This document shows positions 16,909 to 25,895 of a stretch of 64,000 nucleotides of DNA, piece by piece (position 1 is the first letter of the stretch; each line of letters opens with the position of its first letter). Source of the stretch: Novosphingopyxis baekryungensis DSM 16222 (GTDB lineage Bacteria > Pseudomonadota > Alphaproteobacteria > Sphingomonadales > Sphingomonadaceae); assembly GCF_000420305.1 (NCBI RefSeq), contig NZ_ATUR01000004.1, positions 62,001-126,000 of the forward strand. Reading direction: 5' to 3'. The notes beneath the pieces are model-generated. The model was given only the letters and a program-made list of their open reading frames with translations, made no database searches and had not been told where the DNA came from. Both the position numbers and the translations under genes were made by a program.

Positions 16909-17232
16909 TCAGGAATCCTGGGTGATCGCGGCATTGTCCACCACCGAGAGCAACGCGTCGAACTGTGACTGCGTAACGTCCCGGCGCTGGCCGGCCCGGG
17001 CGTTTTCCTTCGCCTCCAGCGCGGCCACCGTCACCAGCAGGCTGCGCTGATAGGCGCCGCATTCGTCGCTGCGAATGTCCTTGGCGCACACCGCCTTGGT
17101 GCGGGTGATCAGATCTTGCACCACCTTGTCCTTGGCGGACAGGTCCGGCGCGGTCGCCGCCATGGCCGGCAAAGCGATCAGCATCATGCCGAGAGGAGCG
17201 GCAGAGCGAATGAGGATCTTGATGCTAGCCAT
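16909..17232 (-). CDS. small exported protein of unknown function
   Basis: From the ATG at 17232 the protein has 107 residues. It begins with a clear signal peptide (MASIKILIRSAAPLG then LIALPAMAATA), so it is periplasmic. The mature part contains two Cys (AVCAKDIRSDEC) that could form a disulfide. An ATG at 17313 would add 27 residues before the signal peptide and is unlikely. I recognise no family with confidence. Confidence 0.65.
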   Translation of the reverse strand: MASIKILIRSAAPLGMMLIALPAMAATAPDLSAKDKVVQDLITRTKAVCAKDIRSDECGAYQRSLLVTVAALEAKENARAGQRRDVTQSQFDALLSVVDNAAITQDS

Positions 17233-17512
17233 GGCAGGTTCCTTGTTGTGCTTCGCCAGATCGTCCCCGGCGATGACCCTCTTCTGGACCATCACGCCCT
17301 GCCGCGAAATCACCCCTTGGGGTTAGGTCCGCCGGGCCATGCGGCGCGCCCGCAATGTCAGCCCGTGTGTTACGGCCAGCGATTTCGGCCAGTAATATCG
17401 TCCTGTGATTTCAATATGCGATTTCACAGGCCCTTAACCATGATGCGCTATCGCTCCTCCCACTGGCAGCTTCCCATCGGCGGCATGGCCAGGGCAGGCA
17501 AAGGAGGGGCGC

Positions 17513-17878
17513 ATGTTCCAGCGGCACGAGAATTTCGATCGGCATCATCCGGCCAGCGAGCATGATATATCGGCGCGGCTGGTCTTTTGCGGGTTGATCG
17601 ACGAGCTGGAAGATATCAGCCTCTCGCGCCACCCCGATTATTTCCTGATCAAGCTGCAGCAGCTGCGCACCGATGCGCGGGCCTGCCGCCTCCATGCGCT
17701 GGTCGCGGTGACCGAGCAGTGCCTGCGCGGCCTAAGCCGGGCGATCGAGCCGGGGCAGCATGCCCGCTTCAACCGTGACTATGCCGCACTGATGCGCGAC
17801 GCGGTCGATTGCGGGCAGGCCACCCAGGCCGAATCGGAAGCGCTGCTGGCGTCGGCGGCCTATCGCATCTTCGGATAG
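17513..17878 (+). CDS. conserved-looking hypothetical protein
   Basis: Encodes 121 residues, soluble and mostly helical, with no signal peptide and no motif I can name (DISARLVFCGLIDELEDISL, RLHALVAVTEQCLRGLSRAI). It stops two bases before the start of the GDT1-family gene, so the two probably form an operon. Codon use fits the surrounding chromosome. Confidence 0.6.
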   Translation: MFQRHENFDRHHPASEHDISARLVFCGLIDELEDISLSRHPDYFLIKLQQLRTDARACRLHALVAVTEQCLRGLSRAIEPGQHARFNRDYAALMRDAVDCGQATQAESEALLASAAYRIFG

Positions 17879-17880
17879 GC

Positions 17881-18444
17881 ATGGATGGCTTCCTGACCAC
17901 GATGCTGGCCGTGCTGCTGGCGGAATCCGGGGGCCGCACGCAGCTTCTTGCCGCCTTGACCGCCGCACACTTCCGGCAGGACGGCGCGGTCCTAGCCGGA
18001 TTGCTGCTGGCCATTGTGCTGAACGTCGCGCTGTCGGCCATTCTGGGCGGCCTCATGCACGGCTGGGTCAGCCAGGATGTGCTGACCTTCTTCTATGCCC
18101 TCGCCTGTCTGTTCGCCGGGCTCACCATGCTTGGGTCTCAGCAGGATGTGGCCGGGCCGGTCCACAAACTGGGCGCGCTGCTGGGCAGCTTTCTGGCGTT
18201 CAGCCTCTCCATGCTCGGGGACCGAAGCCAGTTTCTGATCCTCGCCATCGCCGCGCGCACGGACATGCCGCTGTTCGTGGCGGTCGGCGGCCTGTTGGGG
18301 CTGGCGATCGCCTGTGTGCCGGCCATCGTGTTTCGTGAGGAAATCGCGCGCGCCGTGCCGCTGATCCGGGTCCGGCGTATCGGCGGCTATCTGTTCACGG
18401 CGCTCGGCGGGTTTCTGACGGTAGTCGCGCTCGATCTGGTGTGA
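17881..18444 (+). CDS. TMEM165/GDT1-family membrane protein with degenerate first motif
   Basis: From the ATG at 17881 the protein has 187 residues and about six hydrophobic helices. The family carries two copies of E-x-G-D-(K/R)-(S/T). The second copy is seen as MLGDRSQF, but the first reads AESGGRTQ, with Gly in place of the metal-binding Asp. Family members transport Mn2+ or Ca2+ in exchange for protons. Loss of one acidic residue may change or abolish transport, and the family assignment itself is moderately secure. Confidence 0.7.
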   Translation: MDGFLTTMLAVLLAESGGRTQLLAALTAAHFRQDGAVLAGLLLAIVLNVALSAILGGLMHGWVSQDVLTFFYALACLFAGLTMLGSQQDVAGPVHKLGALLGSFLAFSLSMLGDRSQFLILAIAARTDMPLFVAVGGLLGLAIACVPAIVFREEIARAVPLIRVRRIGGYLFTALGGFLTVVALDLV

Positions 18445-18553
18445 TCGACCTTGTGCATCTCTGTAACCGGATCAATCGGTGGAAACCATCGCACGGTCTG
18501 CGGGTTGTTCTTGCATAGAAACGATTTGAAATCACAGGAAGGACCGCTCTCCC

Positions 18554-19033
18554 ATGACGGACAAGCACCCCGGTATCGACGACAACAGCAAAAAAGCGCT
18601 CGCCGATGCGCTCAACGGCATTCTGGCCGATAGCTATGCGCTGTATCTGAAGACCAAGAATTTCCACTGGCACATGCACGGACCGCATTTCCGCGATTAT
18701 CATCTGCTGCTCGACGAGCAGGCGGCGGAAATCCACGGCACCACCGATGCAATTGCCGAGCGCGTGCGCAAGATCGGCCTGAAGACGCTGACGTCCATCG
18801 CCTCGATCTCCAAGCATCAGTCGATCAAGGATAGCGACGAGACCGATATCCCGGCCGAAAAGATGCTCGATCTGCTGCGCCTCGACAATCTGGCCTATGT
18901 CGCCAAGCTCAAGGAAGCCAAGGAACTGTGCGAGGAAACCGGCGACAACGCCACCGACGGACTGATCGACGATTGGACCGACATGGCTGAAGAACGCGCC
19001 TGGTTCCTGGCATCGACGCTCGAAAAGAACTGA
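18554..19033 (+). CDS. dps: Dps-family DNA-binding ferritin
   Basis: Encodes 159 residues. LYLKTKNFHWHMHGPHFRDYHLLLDEQAAEIHGTTDAIAERVRKIG holds the conserved inter-subunit ferroxidase His and Asp/Glu residues (NFHWH...H.....D...E). Dps forms a 12-mer that oxidises and stores iron and shields DNA in stress. The N-terminus has Lys residues but is short. It is followed by a strong terminator. Confidence 0.94.
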   Translation: MTDKHPGIDDNSKKALADALNGILADSYALYLKTKNFHWHMHGPHFRDYHLLLDEQAAEIHGTTDAIAERVRKIGLKTLTSIASISKHQSIKDSDETDIPAEKMLDLLRLDNLAYVAKLKEAKELCEETGDNATDGLIDDWTDMAEERAWFLASTLEKN

Positions 19034-19058
19034 GCGACGGCCATCACCACGAACGGCG

Positions 19059-19090
19059 AGGCGCTGCCGCGAGGTGGCGCCTTTTTTTTC
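19059..19090 (+). terminator. rho-independent terminator of dps
   Basis: AGGCGC and GCGCCT form a stem around a 12-base loop and are followed by a run of eight T, about 25 bases after the dps stop. Confidence 0.8.
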
Positions 19091-19123
19091 TTGGCTCGGT
19101 GGTCGCGGCGCTGGCCAGCGGCC

Positions 19124-20068
19124 TTACTCTATCGCAGGCGGCGACGCGTTGATGCGTCCCAGCCAATAGAAACCATCGAAGCCGTTATCCCGTTTTTCGC
19201 CGGGAAATGGTGCCAGCGCGATGAAATCGGGTCTGTCCAGATCGGTTAGTTCGGGAGAAACGACGCTGCCGCATTGGACGGCGCCCAGCGGCGGCCGGCC
19301 ATCCGCACCGATTTTCGCACCGCTTTTCATGGTGCAGTGCCATGAGCTGCCACCGGCGTAGCGCATGTCGAGAGAGAGAATCTGATCGGCAGGCGCCAGC
19401 TTCATCGCCATCGGTTCAAACAGGAAATTGGCACGCTGCATGGGCGTTTTTTTAGCGTGCGCGCCGCCCACAAGGATCAGCACGCGATCAAACACCCCGC
19501 CATCGGCTGCATTTCGGATATTTTCCGCCTGCGCCGCCTCATGCGGATTTTGCCCGGATAGATGGGCAAATTTCATCTCCTGTTGTTCGTCCTTGGCGCC
19601 ATTGAAGGCTGTGATCGAAATCGGATAGCCTGCCGACTTGAGTCTATGGAGCCGCACGAGCATCGCAAACATGGCCCGGCTCGCTACGCCATCGGATCGG
19701 CCCAACCATCCGGCCTTGCCAAGGGCCTCGCCAAATTGCGCTGGCGGCAAAGCCCAAGCGGCCTGAAACGCGGCATTCTGCATCGAATCATGCTCGACTC
19801 CGATGAGCAATCTTTGGCCGCGCATGGCCAGCGCGCAGACGACCCGTCCAAAGAAGGCAGGCGATTGGTCCGTACCATGCAGTTCTCCGAACAGGATGAA
19901 GCGCGGATCGCGTTGCTCGACCGCGTCCCAGCCTGGCGGCAATGTGCAATCTTCATCGGCCACCGGCGCTTGCAGCGCAGCGGGCGTGCTGTTCTGATCG
20001 GCCTTGGCCGGAAGTGTGGTTGGCAGAGCGAGCAACCAAGCGGTCATCAATATGTGCAGTTTCATCAT
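19124..20068 (-). CDS. exported ChaN-like/TraB-like protein
   Basis: The start is taken at 20068, where ATGATG follows a strong GGGGAGG. The upstream ATG at 20092 lacks this. The protein has 314 residues with a signal peptide (MMKLHILMTAWLLALPTTLPAKA). FILFGELHGTDQSPAF and LLIGVEHDS match the EHG/ChaN-type haem-binding and erythromycin-esterase-like superfamily, and VLILVGGAHAKK gives the later conserved His. The function is not known; ChaN relatives bind haem in the envelope. It converges with dps. Confidence 0.72.
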   Translation of the reverse strand: MMKLHILMTAWLLALPTTLPAKADQNSTPAALQAPVADEDCTLPPGWDAVEQRDPRFILFGELHGTDQSPAFFGRVVCALAMRGQRLLIGVEHDSMQNAAFQAAWALPPAQFGEALGKAGWLGRSDGVASRAMFAMLVRLHRLKSAGYPISITAFNGAKDEQQEMKFAHLSGQNPHEAAQAENIRNAADGGVFDRVLILVGGAHAKKTPMQRANFLFEPMAMKLAPADQILSLDMRYAGGSSWHCTMKSGAKIGADGRPPLGAVQCGSVVSPELTDLDRPDFIALAPFPGEKRDNGFDGFYWLGRINASPPAIE

Positions 20069-20386
20069 GGCCTCCCCGCCGTCCGAGACCATGATGCTAT
20101 GCTATCTGCGCGCTATTGCAATGTAGGAAGATCCCTGATCGGGTCGGTTTTCCCCCAGGGGACCGGCTCTTTGATCTTGTAGGAAATATCGTTGCGCGGC
20201 CGCGCAATCCTTTCGTGTTCACTTTGTCAACTTTGCACCATTTCGTTGCTACCGGCATCGGGGGGCAGCGATGTGGACAAGGTGACTGGACGGCGGGAAG
20301 GCCGGAGACCGGGCGGCAGGTGAAGGACATGCAAAAAGGGCGGCCCCGCGGGACCGCCCTCGATGTTCATCTGCGAAAAGGCCGGA
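20069..20386. other. intergenic region between the ChaN-like gene and the cold-shock gene
   Basis: It contains the terminator of the cold-shock gene near its left-gene side and must hold the promoter of the ChaN-like gene. I see no further coding sequence, repeat or clear promoter boxes. Confidence 0.5.
20332..20361 (-). terminator. rho-independent terminator of the cold-shock-domain gene
   Basis: On the minus strand AGGGCGG - TCCCGCGGGG - CCGCCCT is followed by TTTTT. The hairpin starts 26 bases after the stop codon of the gene. Confidence 0.8.
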
Positions 20387-21184
20387 TCAGTCGATCGCGT
20401 GCAGATTCACCGCAGAATATTTGCCGCGGCGATCGACTTCGATGTCGAACTCCACCCGGTCGCCCTGGGCCAGGCCGGACATGCCGGACCGCTCGACCGC
20501 GCTGATATGGACAAAGGCATCGGCCTCGCCATCTTCGCGTTCGATAAAGCCGAAGCCCTTCACATCGTTGAAGAACTTGACCGTACCCTTGGCCTTTTCA
20601 CCCGTCAGCTCACGCTGTGGTGCGCCGGCGCCGCGCGGTGCGCCGCCGGGGCCACCCGGTGCGCCGGGACGTGGTGCCCGCTCGACCGATTCGACCGGCA
20701 TGGGCTCACCCTCGATCTCCAGATCGCTGGCCGACACCTTGCCGCCGCGATCGACGAGCGTGAACTTGAGCGGCTGGCCTTCCGCCAGACCGGTCAGGCC
20801 GGCAGCTTCCACCGCGCTGATGTGCACGAACACGTCATCCGGGCGATCGTTGCACTGGATGAAGCCGAAGCCCTTCTGGCCGTTGAAGAATTTGACGATG
20901 CCTTCGCCGGAGCCGACGACCTGCGCCGGCATGCTGCCGCCGCCGCGCCGTGGTGCGCCGCCGCCGGAAAAACCGCCGCCACCGCCACCGCCGCCGAAGC
21001 CGCCGCGTGGTGCACCGCCACCGCCGCCGCGATCATCACCGAAGTTGCGCGGACCATCGAAGCCGCCACGGCCGCCGCCGCCGCCGTCAAATGGTCCGGA
21101 GTCCCTATAGCCGTCGAAATTCTCGTCGCCGAAACTATCGCGCTTGTCACGGCCCTTGCCGCGCCGCTTACGGTCAAAACTCAT
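20387..21184 (-). CDS. tandem cold-shock-domain protein with Gly-rich N-terminus
   Basis: Encodes 265 residues. The first 90 are Arg/Gly-rich (several RGG and GGGGG runs). CSD1 starts at about 92 (GIVKFFNGQKGFGFIQ ... DDVFVHISAV) and CSD2 at about 200 (GTVKFFNDVKGFGFIE ... DAFVHISAV), joined by a Pro/Gly-rich linker. Both domains keep the RNP1 (KGFGFI) and RNP2 (VFVHIS) nucleic-acid-binding motifs. The protein should bind single-stranded RNA or DNA, and RGG-rich segments often add RNA binding and phase separation. A 9-bp hairpin lies in the leader of its mRNA. Confidence 0.9.
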   Translation of the reverse strand: MSFDRKRRGKGRDKRDSFGDENFDGYRDSGPFDGGGGGRGGFDGPRNFGDDRGGGGGAPRGGFGGGGGGGGFSGGGAPRRGGGSMPAQVVGSGEGIVKFFNGQKGFGFIQCNDRPDDVFVHISAVEAAGLTGLAEGQPLKFTLVDRGGKVSASDLEIEGEPMPVESVERAPRPGAPGGPGGAPRGAGAPQRELTGEKAKGTVKFFNDVKGFGFIEREDGEADAFVHISAVERSGMSGLAQGDRVEFDIEVDRRGKYSAVNLHAID

Positions 21185-21531
21185 GTCTTAAAAATCACCT
21201 TGCTTCGCCCCCCGGTTCGGGCGAAGCAGCGAAGGACGACTGACTGCAACGCCAGATGCGTCCGTAAATTGGAATCGCATCTAGGCTCTTGCATATCGTA
21301 AAATGATCGGCGTTGCGATAGCTGTTTTCCACAGGCTGACCCGGGCCGCGCACGGTGCGGCGATGGCGGCAAGGTTCCAAGGCATAACAAAGCGTTGCAT
21401 ATGCGGCGCGCCGCACCATCTGGATGCGGTGCCAACCAAGGTTGCCATGATGGCGGCTCTGGGCCAAAGATCACCGCCCGTCCGCGTCCCACCTCTCTCC
21501 TCACTCATCTGTTATATAGGATATCCCCGCC
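21185..21531. other. intergenic region: cold-shock gene leader and rnd promoter
   Basis: The 347-base gap between two divergent genes. It contains the mRNA leader of the cold-shock gene with a hairpin at 21202-21227; the AAGGTGAT ribosome-binding stretch lies just before the ATG at 21184. No further gene is seen. Confidence 0.5.
21202..21227 (-). promoter_or_regulatory. hairpin in the 5' leader of the cold-shock gene
   Basis: GCTTCGCCC and GGGCGAAGC are perfect 9-bp complements around an 8-base loop, ending 17 bases before the start codon at 21184 and next to the AAGGTGAT ribosome-binding region. This placement would allow structure-dependent control of translation, as in other cold-shock leaders, but this is inference. 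Confidence 0.45.
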
Positions 21532-22149
21532 TTGGCCGTGCATTTTCACGAAGAAGACCTGCCCGATGGCGTCCTGGAAACAGGCGATCTGGCCGTCGAT
21601 ACGGAAACGATGGGCCTGCGCACCCCGCGGGACCGATTGTGCCTGTTGCAGATTTCCAATGGCGACGGGGATGAGCATCTGGTCCGTTTCAACCCCGGCT
21701 CCAGCTACGATGCGCCCAATCTGAAGCGCATCCTGGCCGATCCGGCGCGGGTGAAGCTGTATCATTTCGGCCGATTCGATCTGGCGGCGATCCAATATTA
21801 TATGGGGGTGACGGCCGCGCCGGTGTTCTGCACCAAGATCGCCAGCAAGCTGGTGCGCACCTATACCGATCGGCACGGGCTGAAAGAGCTGGTGCGCGAG
21901 ATGCTGGGCCAGGACATATCCAAGCAGCAGCAGTCGAGCGACTGGGGCGGGCCGCAGCTGAGCGATGCGCAGAAGGATTATGCCGCATCGGACGTGCGCT
22001 TCCTGCATCGTCTGCGCGAGCAGTTCATCGTCCGGCTGGAACGCGAAGGGCGCATGGAGATGGCGCAGGCCTGTTTCGATTTCCTGCCGATGCGCGCGCA
22101 GCTGGATATTGCCGGATGGCCGGATGACGATATTTTCGCCCATAGCTGA
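21532..22149 (+). CDS. rnd: ribonuclease D-type 3'-5' exonuclease
   Basis: Encodes 205 residues containing only the DEDDy exonuclease domain: LAVDTETMGL (Asp, Glu), YHFGRFDLAAI (Asp) and YAASDVRFL (Tyr and Asp). It lacks the HRDC domain of E. coli RNase D, which is normal in alphaproteobacteria. The start is TTG at 21532 or GTG two codons later; no ATG is suitable. It heads the rnd-lptC-lptA-lptB-rpoN row. Confidence 0.88.
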   Translation: MAVHFHEEDLPDGVLETGDLAVDTETMGLRTPRDRLCLLQISNGDGDEHLVRFNPGSSYDAPNLKRILADPARVKLYHFGRFDLAAIQYYMGVTAAPVFCTKIASKLVRTYTDRHGLKELVREMLGQDISKQQQSSDWGGPQLSDAQKDYAASDVRFLHRLREQFIVRLEREGRMEMAQACFDFLPMRAQLDIAGWPDDDIFAHS

Positions 22150-22206
22150 TCGTTCCGGCCGGGCTGGTCCTGCGCGCCATGCGCCTGCATCGCAAGGTGC
22201 CGGGGC

Positions 22207-22932
22207 ATGAGCAACCGCGCCGACCGGGAACGATCGAAGCGCAAGCAGTTCGCCGCGCCGGGCGGTTCGTTCGACCGGGTGATCGCGATATTGCGGGTGG
22301 CGCTGCCATCCGCGGTCGGCGCGCTGGTTGCCGCCCTGCTGCTGCTGCCCCTGATCAGCCGGGATGAAAGCGGCTTCGTGCTGGACAAGGACAAGGTGGA
22401 CCGTGCGCCCGAGCGGCTGGAGGCCAAGAACGCGCTCTATCGTGGCAGCGATGACAAGGGCCGCCCCTTCGCGCTGAGTGCCGGCAGTGCGCTGCAGCGC
22501 AACGCCACCCCGGGGCAGGTGCAGCTGGACAATCTCTCGGCCCGCCTGACGCTGGACGATGGCCCCGCCTCGATCCGCGCAGGCAGCGGCACATATGATA
22601 TCGAGGCCCAACGAGCGCAGATCCCGGGGCCGCTGATGTTCGAGGCGGAGCCGGGCTATCGGCTGACCACCAGCAACGCCACACTCGCCTTCGGTCCGCA
22701 AACGCTGGATGCCACCGGCGGCGTGACGGGCAGCACCGATATCGGCACGTTCAAGGGGGATCGCATGAAGGCCGATCTGGCCAACCGCACGCTCACCGTG
22801 TCCGGCAATGTATCCGGCAGCACGCGGCTGGGCCCCTTCACCGCGCAGCGCCTGACGGTGAATCTGGCCAACGGCACCATCGCGCTCGATGGGGATGCAA
22901 AAGTGCGCGTCAATCAGGGGCAATTGCGCTAG
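22207..22932 (+). CDS. lptC: LPS export ABC transporter periplasmic protein LptC
   Basis: Encodes 241 residues with one N-terminal membrane helix (VIAILRVALPSAVGALVAALLLL) and a periplasmic beta-jellyroll part (YRGSDDKGRPFALSAGSALQ, LDDGPASIRAGSGTYDIEAQ). LptC links the LptB2FG transporter to the LptA bridge. It is placed directly before the lptA and lptB homologues. Confidence 0.87.
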   Translation: MSNRADRERSKRKQFAAPGGSFDRVIAILRVALPSAVGALVAALLLLPLISRDESGFVLDKDKVDRAPERLEAKNALYRGSDDKGRPFALSAGSALQRNATPGQVQLDNLSARLTLDDGPASIRAGSGTYDIEAQRAQIPGPLMFEAEPGYRLTTSNATLAFGPQTLDATGGVTGSTDIGTFKGDRMKADLANRTLTVSGNVSGSTRLGPFTAQRLTVNLANGTIALDGDAKVRVNQGQLR

Positions 22933-22941
22933 GGACCGGTC

Positions 22942-23481
22942 ATGATGAAGCGTATCGTTCTTTTTCTGACCGGCCTGGTCGGTTCAGCCCTGCTCCTTTC
23001 CACCGCCAGTGCGCAGGTGATGGCCGGGCACGACAGCAATGCGCCGGTCAGTTTCAACGCCGGCCGGATCGAGATTCAGGACCGCGCCGACCGAGTCGTG
23101 CTGACCGGCGGCGTGCTGGTGACGCAGGCCGGGCTGAGCCTGCGGTCCACCCGCATGACCATTGCCTATAGCAATGCCTCGGGCATCGATGTGAACCGGA
23201 TCGACGCGACCGGCGGCGTGGTGATCACCAAGAGCGACGAGCGCGCGACCGGCGACGCGGCGATCTACGATCTGGATCGGCGGCTGATCACGCTGGTCGG
23301 CAATGTCACGCTCACCCAGCGCGGCAACCGCCTGAATGGCGGGCGCGTGGTGATCGATCTGGATAGCGGCAAGGCGGTGATCGACGGCAGCGGCGCGGGC
23401 GGCGCGGCGCCGGAGGGGATCGAAAGCGCCGGCCCCGGCCGTGTCACCGGAAGCTTCACGGTGCCGCAGCAGGGCCAATGA
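22942..23481 (+). CDS. lptA: LptA/OstA-type periplasmic LPS bridge protein
   Basis: Encodes 179 residues: a signal peptide (MMKRIVLFLTGLVGSALLLSTASAQ), then an OstA-type repeat region (IEIQDRADRVVLTGGVLVTQAG, ATGDAAIYDLDRRLITLVGNVTLTQRGNRLNGG). LptA oligomers carry lipopolysaccharide across the periplasm. It starts 10 bases after lptC and sits between lptC and lptB. Confidence 0.88.
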   Translation: MMKRIVLFLTGLVGSALLLSTASAQVMAGHDSNAPVSFNAGRIEIQDRADRVVLTGGVLVTQAGLSLRSTRMTIAYSNASGIDVNRIDATGGVVITKSDERATGDAAIYDLDRRLITLVGNVTLTQRGNRLNGGRVVIDLDSGKAVIDGSGAGGAAPEGIESAGPGRVTGSFTVPQQGQ

Positions 23482-23542
23482 GCGCGCCCGTTCATCGACT
23501 TAGCCCTTGATGCTTGCGCCGCGCCGCCGCATGGCCTGAACC

Positions 23543-24373
23543 ATGCAAGATCCTCCTGCGATCCAAGAGCCGACTGCCATGGACCAAATATCGAGCCAGA
23601 AGATGAGCCGCGCCGTCCGGCCGGAAACGGCGATGCAGGAAGATGCGCTCGACAGCGGACTGGCCGTCGTGTCGATCGCCAAAAGCTATGACAAGCGCCA
23701 GATCCTGTCGGATATTTCGCTCTCGGTCGCGCGGGGCGAGGTGGTCGGTCTGCTCGGCCCCAATGGCGCGGGCAAGACCACCTGTTTCTATTCCATCATG
23801 GGGCTGGTGAAGCCGGACAGCGGGCGCATCGTGCTGGATGGTGAGAATATTACTGGCCTGCCCATGTATCGGCGCGCGGTGCTGGGCCTCGGTTATCTGC
23901 CGCAGGAAACCTCCATTTTCCGCGGCATGACGGTGGAAAAGAACATCCGTACCGTGCTGGAGATGGTCGAGCCGGACAAGAAGGTGCGTGACGAGCGGCT
24001 GGAGCAGCTGCTCGGCGAATTCGGCCTGACGGGCCTGCGCGCATCGGCCGCGATGGCACTGTCGGGCGGCGAACGGCGGCGCTGCGAAATTGCCCGCGCA
24101 CTGGCCGCCGATCCTTCGATCATGCTGCTGGATGAGCCCTTCGCCGGCATCGATCCGATCTCCATTGCCGACATCCGCGATCTGGTGGCGGATCTGAAGA
24201 AGCGCGATATCGGCGTGCTCATCACCGATCATAATGTGCGCGAGACATTGGAAATCGTGGACCGTGCCTGTATCATCTATGACGGGCAGGTGCTGTTCGC
24301 CGGATCGCCGGAGGATCTCGTCGCCGACCCCAATGTACGCCGGCTCTATCTGGGCGAGGGCTTTGCCCTGTGA
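23543..24373 (+). CDS. lptB: LPS export ABC transporter ATP-binding protein LptB
   Basis: Encodes 276 residues if the first ATG is used. Walker A is GPNGAGKTT at 72-80, the Q-loop is YLPQETSIFRGMTVEKNIR, the ABC signature is LSGGERRRCEIARAL, and Walker B is IMLLDEPFAGIDP. A 30-40 residue leader precedes the domain, and later ATGs at 23579, 23603 and 23633 are also possible starts. It powers LPS extraction from the inner membrane together with LptF/LptG, whose genes are not in the window. Confidence 0.94.
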   Translation: MQDPPAIQEPTAMDQISSQKMSRAVRPETAMQEDALDSGLAVVSIAKSYDKRQILSDISLSVARGEVVGLLGPNGAGKTTCFYSIMGLVKPDSGRIVLDGENITGLPMYRRAVLGLGYLPQETSIFRGMTVEKNIRTVLEMVEPDKKVRDERLEQLLGEFGLTGLRASAAMALSGGERRRCEIARALAADPSIMLLDEPFAGIDPISIADIRDLVADLKKRDIGVLITDHNVRETLEIVDRACIIYDGQVLFAGSPEDLVADPNVRRLYLGEGFAL

Positions 24374-24419
24374 TCCATAGGCCTGTGACCAACAGCGTTT
24401 CGAGAGACAAGCATACGTC

Positions 24420-25844
24420 ATGAATTCCCTGGGACCGAGGCTCGATCTACGCCAGTCCCAGTCGCTGGTCATGACCCCGCAGCTGCAGCAGGCCATCAAA
24501 CTGCTCGCGCTGTCCAATCTCGAGGTCGAAGCCTATCTGAACGAAGCGATGGAGCGCAATCCGCTGCTGGCGAGCGAAAGCCGCGGGCCAGAGGAAGAGC
24601 GCCGCATTGCCGACGCGCCGGCGGAGACGCGCGCGGATGAGGGCGTGGACCCGGTCGAGGCACGCGGCGACAAGACCGAAAGCTACAGCGCGCCTGGCAC
24701 CGGCGGGGCGTTGCCATCGTCGGAGCCGGGCGAAGGCCCCGATTTCGATCGCATGGCCGCGCCGGAGGCGACCTTGCACCAGCATCTGGAAGCGCAGGCG
24801 CATGCCAGTTTCGGTGCGCTGGACTGCCGCATCGCGCTGGCGCTGATCGAGCAGATCGACAGCTGCGGCTATCTGCGGGAGAAAACCGACGTCATTGCCG
24901 CGCGGCTGGGTGTGGATGCGGTGCATGTGGAACGCGTGCTGCAGGCGGTGCAGCTGTTCGATCCCACGGGTGTCGGCGCGCGCGATCTTTCGGAATGTAT
25001 CGCCATCCAGGCGCGGGAGGCGGACCGTTATGACCCCTGCATGGCCAAATTGATCGATAATCTGGAGCTGCTGGGCAAGGGTGATTTTACGCGCCTCAAG
25101 CGGCTTTGCGCGGTGGATGATGATGATTTTGCCGACATGGTTGCCGAGCTGCGGGGATATGATCCCAAGCCCGGCAGCCGGTTCGACAGCGAAACCCTGC
25201 CGCCCGTCGTACCTGACGTGTTTATCCGGGAACGTGCGGATGGCTGGCGGGTGGAGCTGAACGAAGCCAATCTGCCACGGCTGCTGGTGGATCGCCAATA
25301 TCAGGCCGACCTGGAGGCTGGCGCGGACAAGGCGACCAAGAGCTGGATCGGCGACTGCATCAGCGAGGCGCACTGGCTGATCAAGGCGATGGACCAGCGC
25401 CAACGCACCATCATCAAGGTGTCGAGCGCGATCCTGAAGCGACAGGAGGCGTTTTTCCGCAAGGGTGTGACCGCACTGCGCCCGCTGACCCTGCGGGAGG
25501 TGGCGGAAGATATCGAGATGCATGAAAGCACGGTCAGCCGGGTGACCAGCAACAAATATCTCAGTTGCCGGCGCGGCGTCTACGAACTGAAATATTTCTT
25601 CTCCAGCGGCGTGTCATCTGGCGACGATGGAGAATCGGCGAGCGCAGAGGCGGTAAAAAGCCATATCGGGCGGCTGATCGATGGCGAAGATGCCAAGAGC
25701 ATCCTGTCCGACGATCGCCTGACCGAATTGCTGAAGGAACAGGGATTCGAAATCGCGCGCCGCACCGTGGCAAAATATCGCGAGGCGATGGGCCATGGAT
25801 CTTCGGTGCAAAGGCGGCGGCAGAAGAAGATGGAGGGTCTGTAG
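24420..25844 (+). CDS. rpoN: RNA polymerase sigma-54 factor
   Basis: Encodes 474 residues with all three regions: the Gln-rich activator region (LDLRQSQSLVMTPQLQQAIKLLALSNLEVEAYL), the core-binding and HTH regions (LTLREVAEDIEMHESTVSRVTSNKYL), and the C-terminal RpoN box ARRTVAKYREAMG. Sigma-54 recognises -24/-12 promoters and needs enhancer-binding ATPases. The usual downstream hpf and ptsN genes are absent here; a DUF1328 gene lies convergent instead. Confidence 0.97.
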   Translation: MNSLGPRLDLRQSQSLVMTPQLQQAIKLLALSNLEVEAYLNEAMERNPLLASESRGPEEERRIADAPAETRADEGVDPVEARGDKTESYSAPGTGGALPSSEPGEGPDFDRMAAPEATLHQHLEAQAHASFGALDCRIALALIEQIDSCGYLREKTDVIAARLGVDAVHVERVLQAVQLFDPTGVGARDLSECIAIQAREADRYDPCMAKLIDNLELLGKGDFTRLKRLCAVDDDDFADMVAELRGYDPKPGSRFDSETLPPVVPDVFIRERADGWRVELNEANLPRLLVDRQYQADLEAGADKATKSWIGDCISEAHWLIKAMDQRQRTIIKVSSAILKRQEAFFRKGVTALRPLTLREVAEDIEMHESTVSRVTSNKYLSCRRGVYELKYFFSSGVSSGDDGESASAEAVKSHIGRLIDGEDAKSILSDDRLTELLKEQGFEIARRTVAKYREAMGHGSSVQRRRQKKMEGL

Positions 25845-25895
25845 GCCGCGCTGGCAGCGCTAGCCTACCCTTTGCTGCCCATACATGCGGTCGCC

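Noticed and set aside
20940-21110. Short tandem GC-rich repeats, possibly a CRISPR or microsatellite
   Set aside because: They are the Gly codons of the Gly-rich segment of the cold-shock protein; no spacers exist.
21505-22923. Minus-strand ORF (472 codons) opposite rnd and lptC
   Set aside because: Antisense shadow with Gln/His/Arg-rich composition; the + strand genes are well supported.
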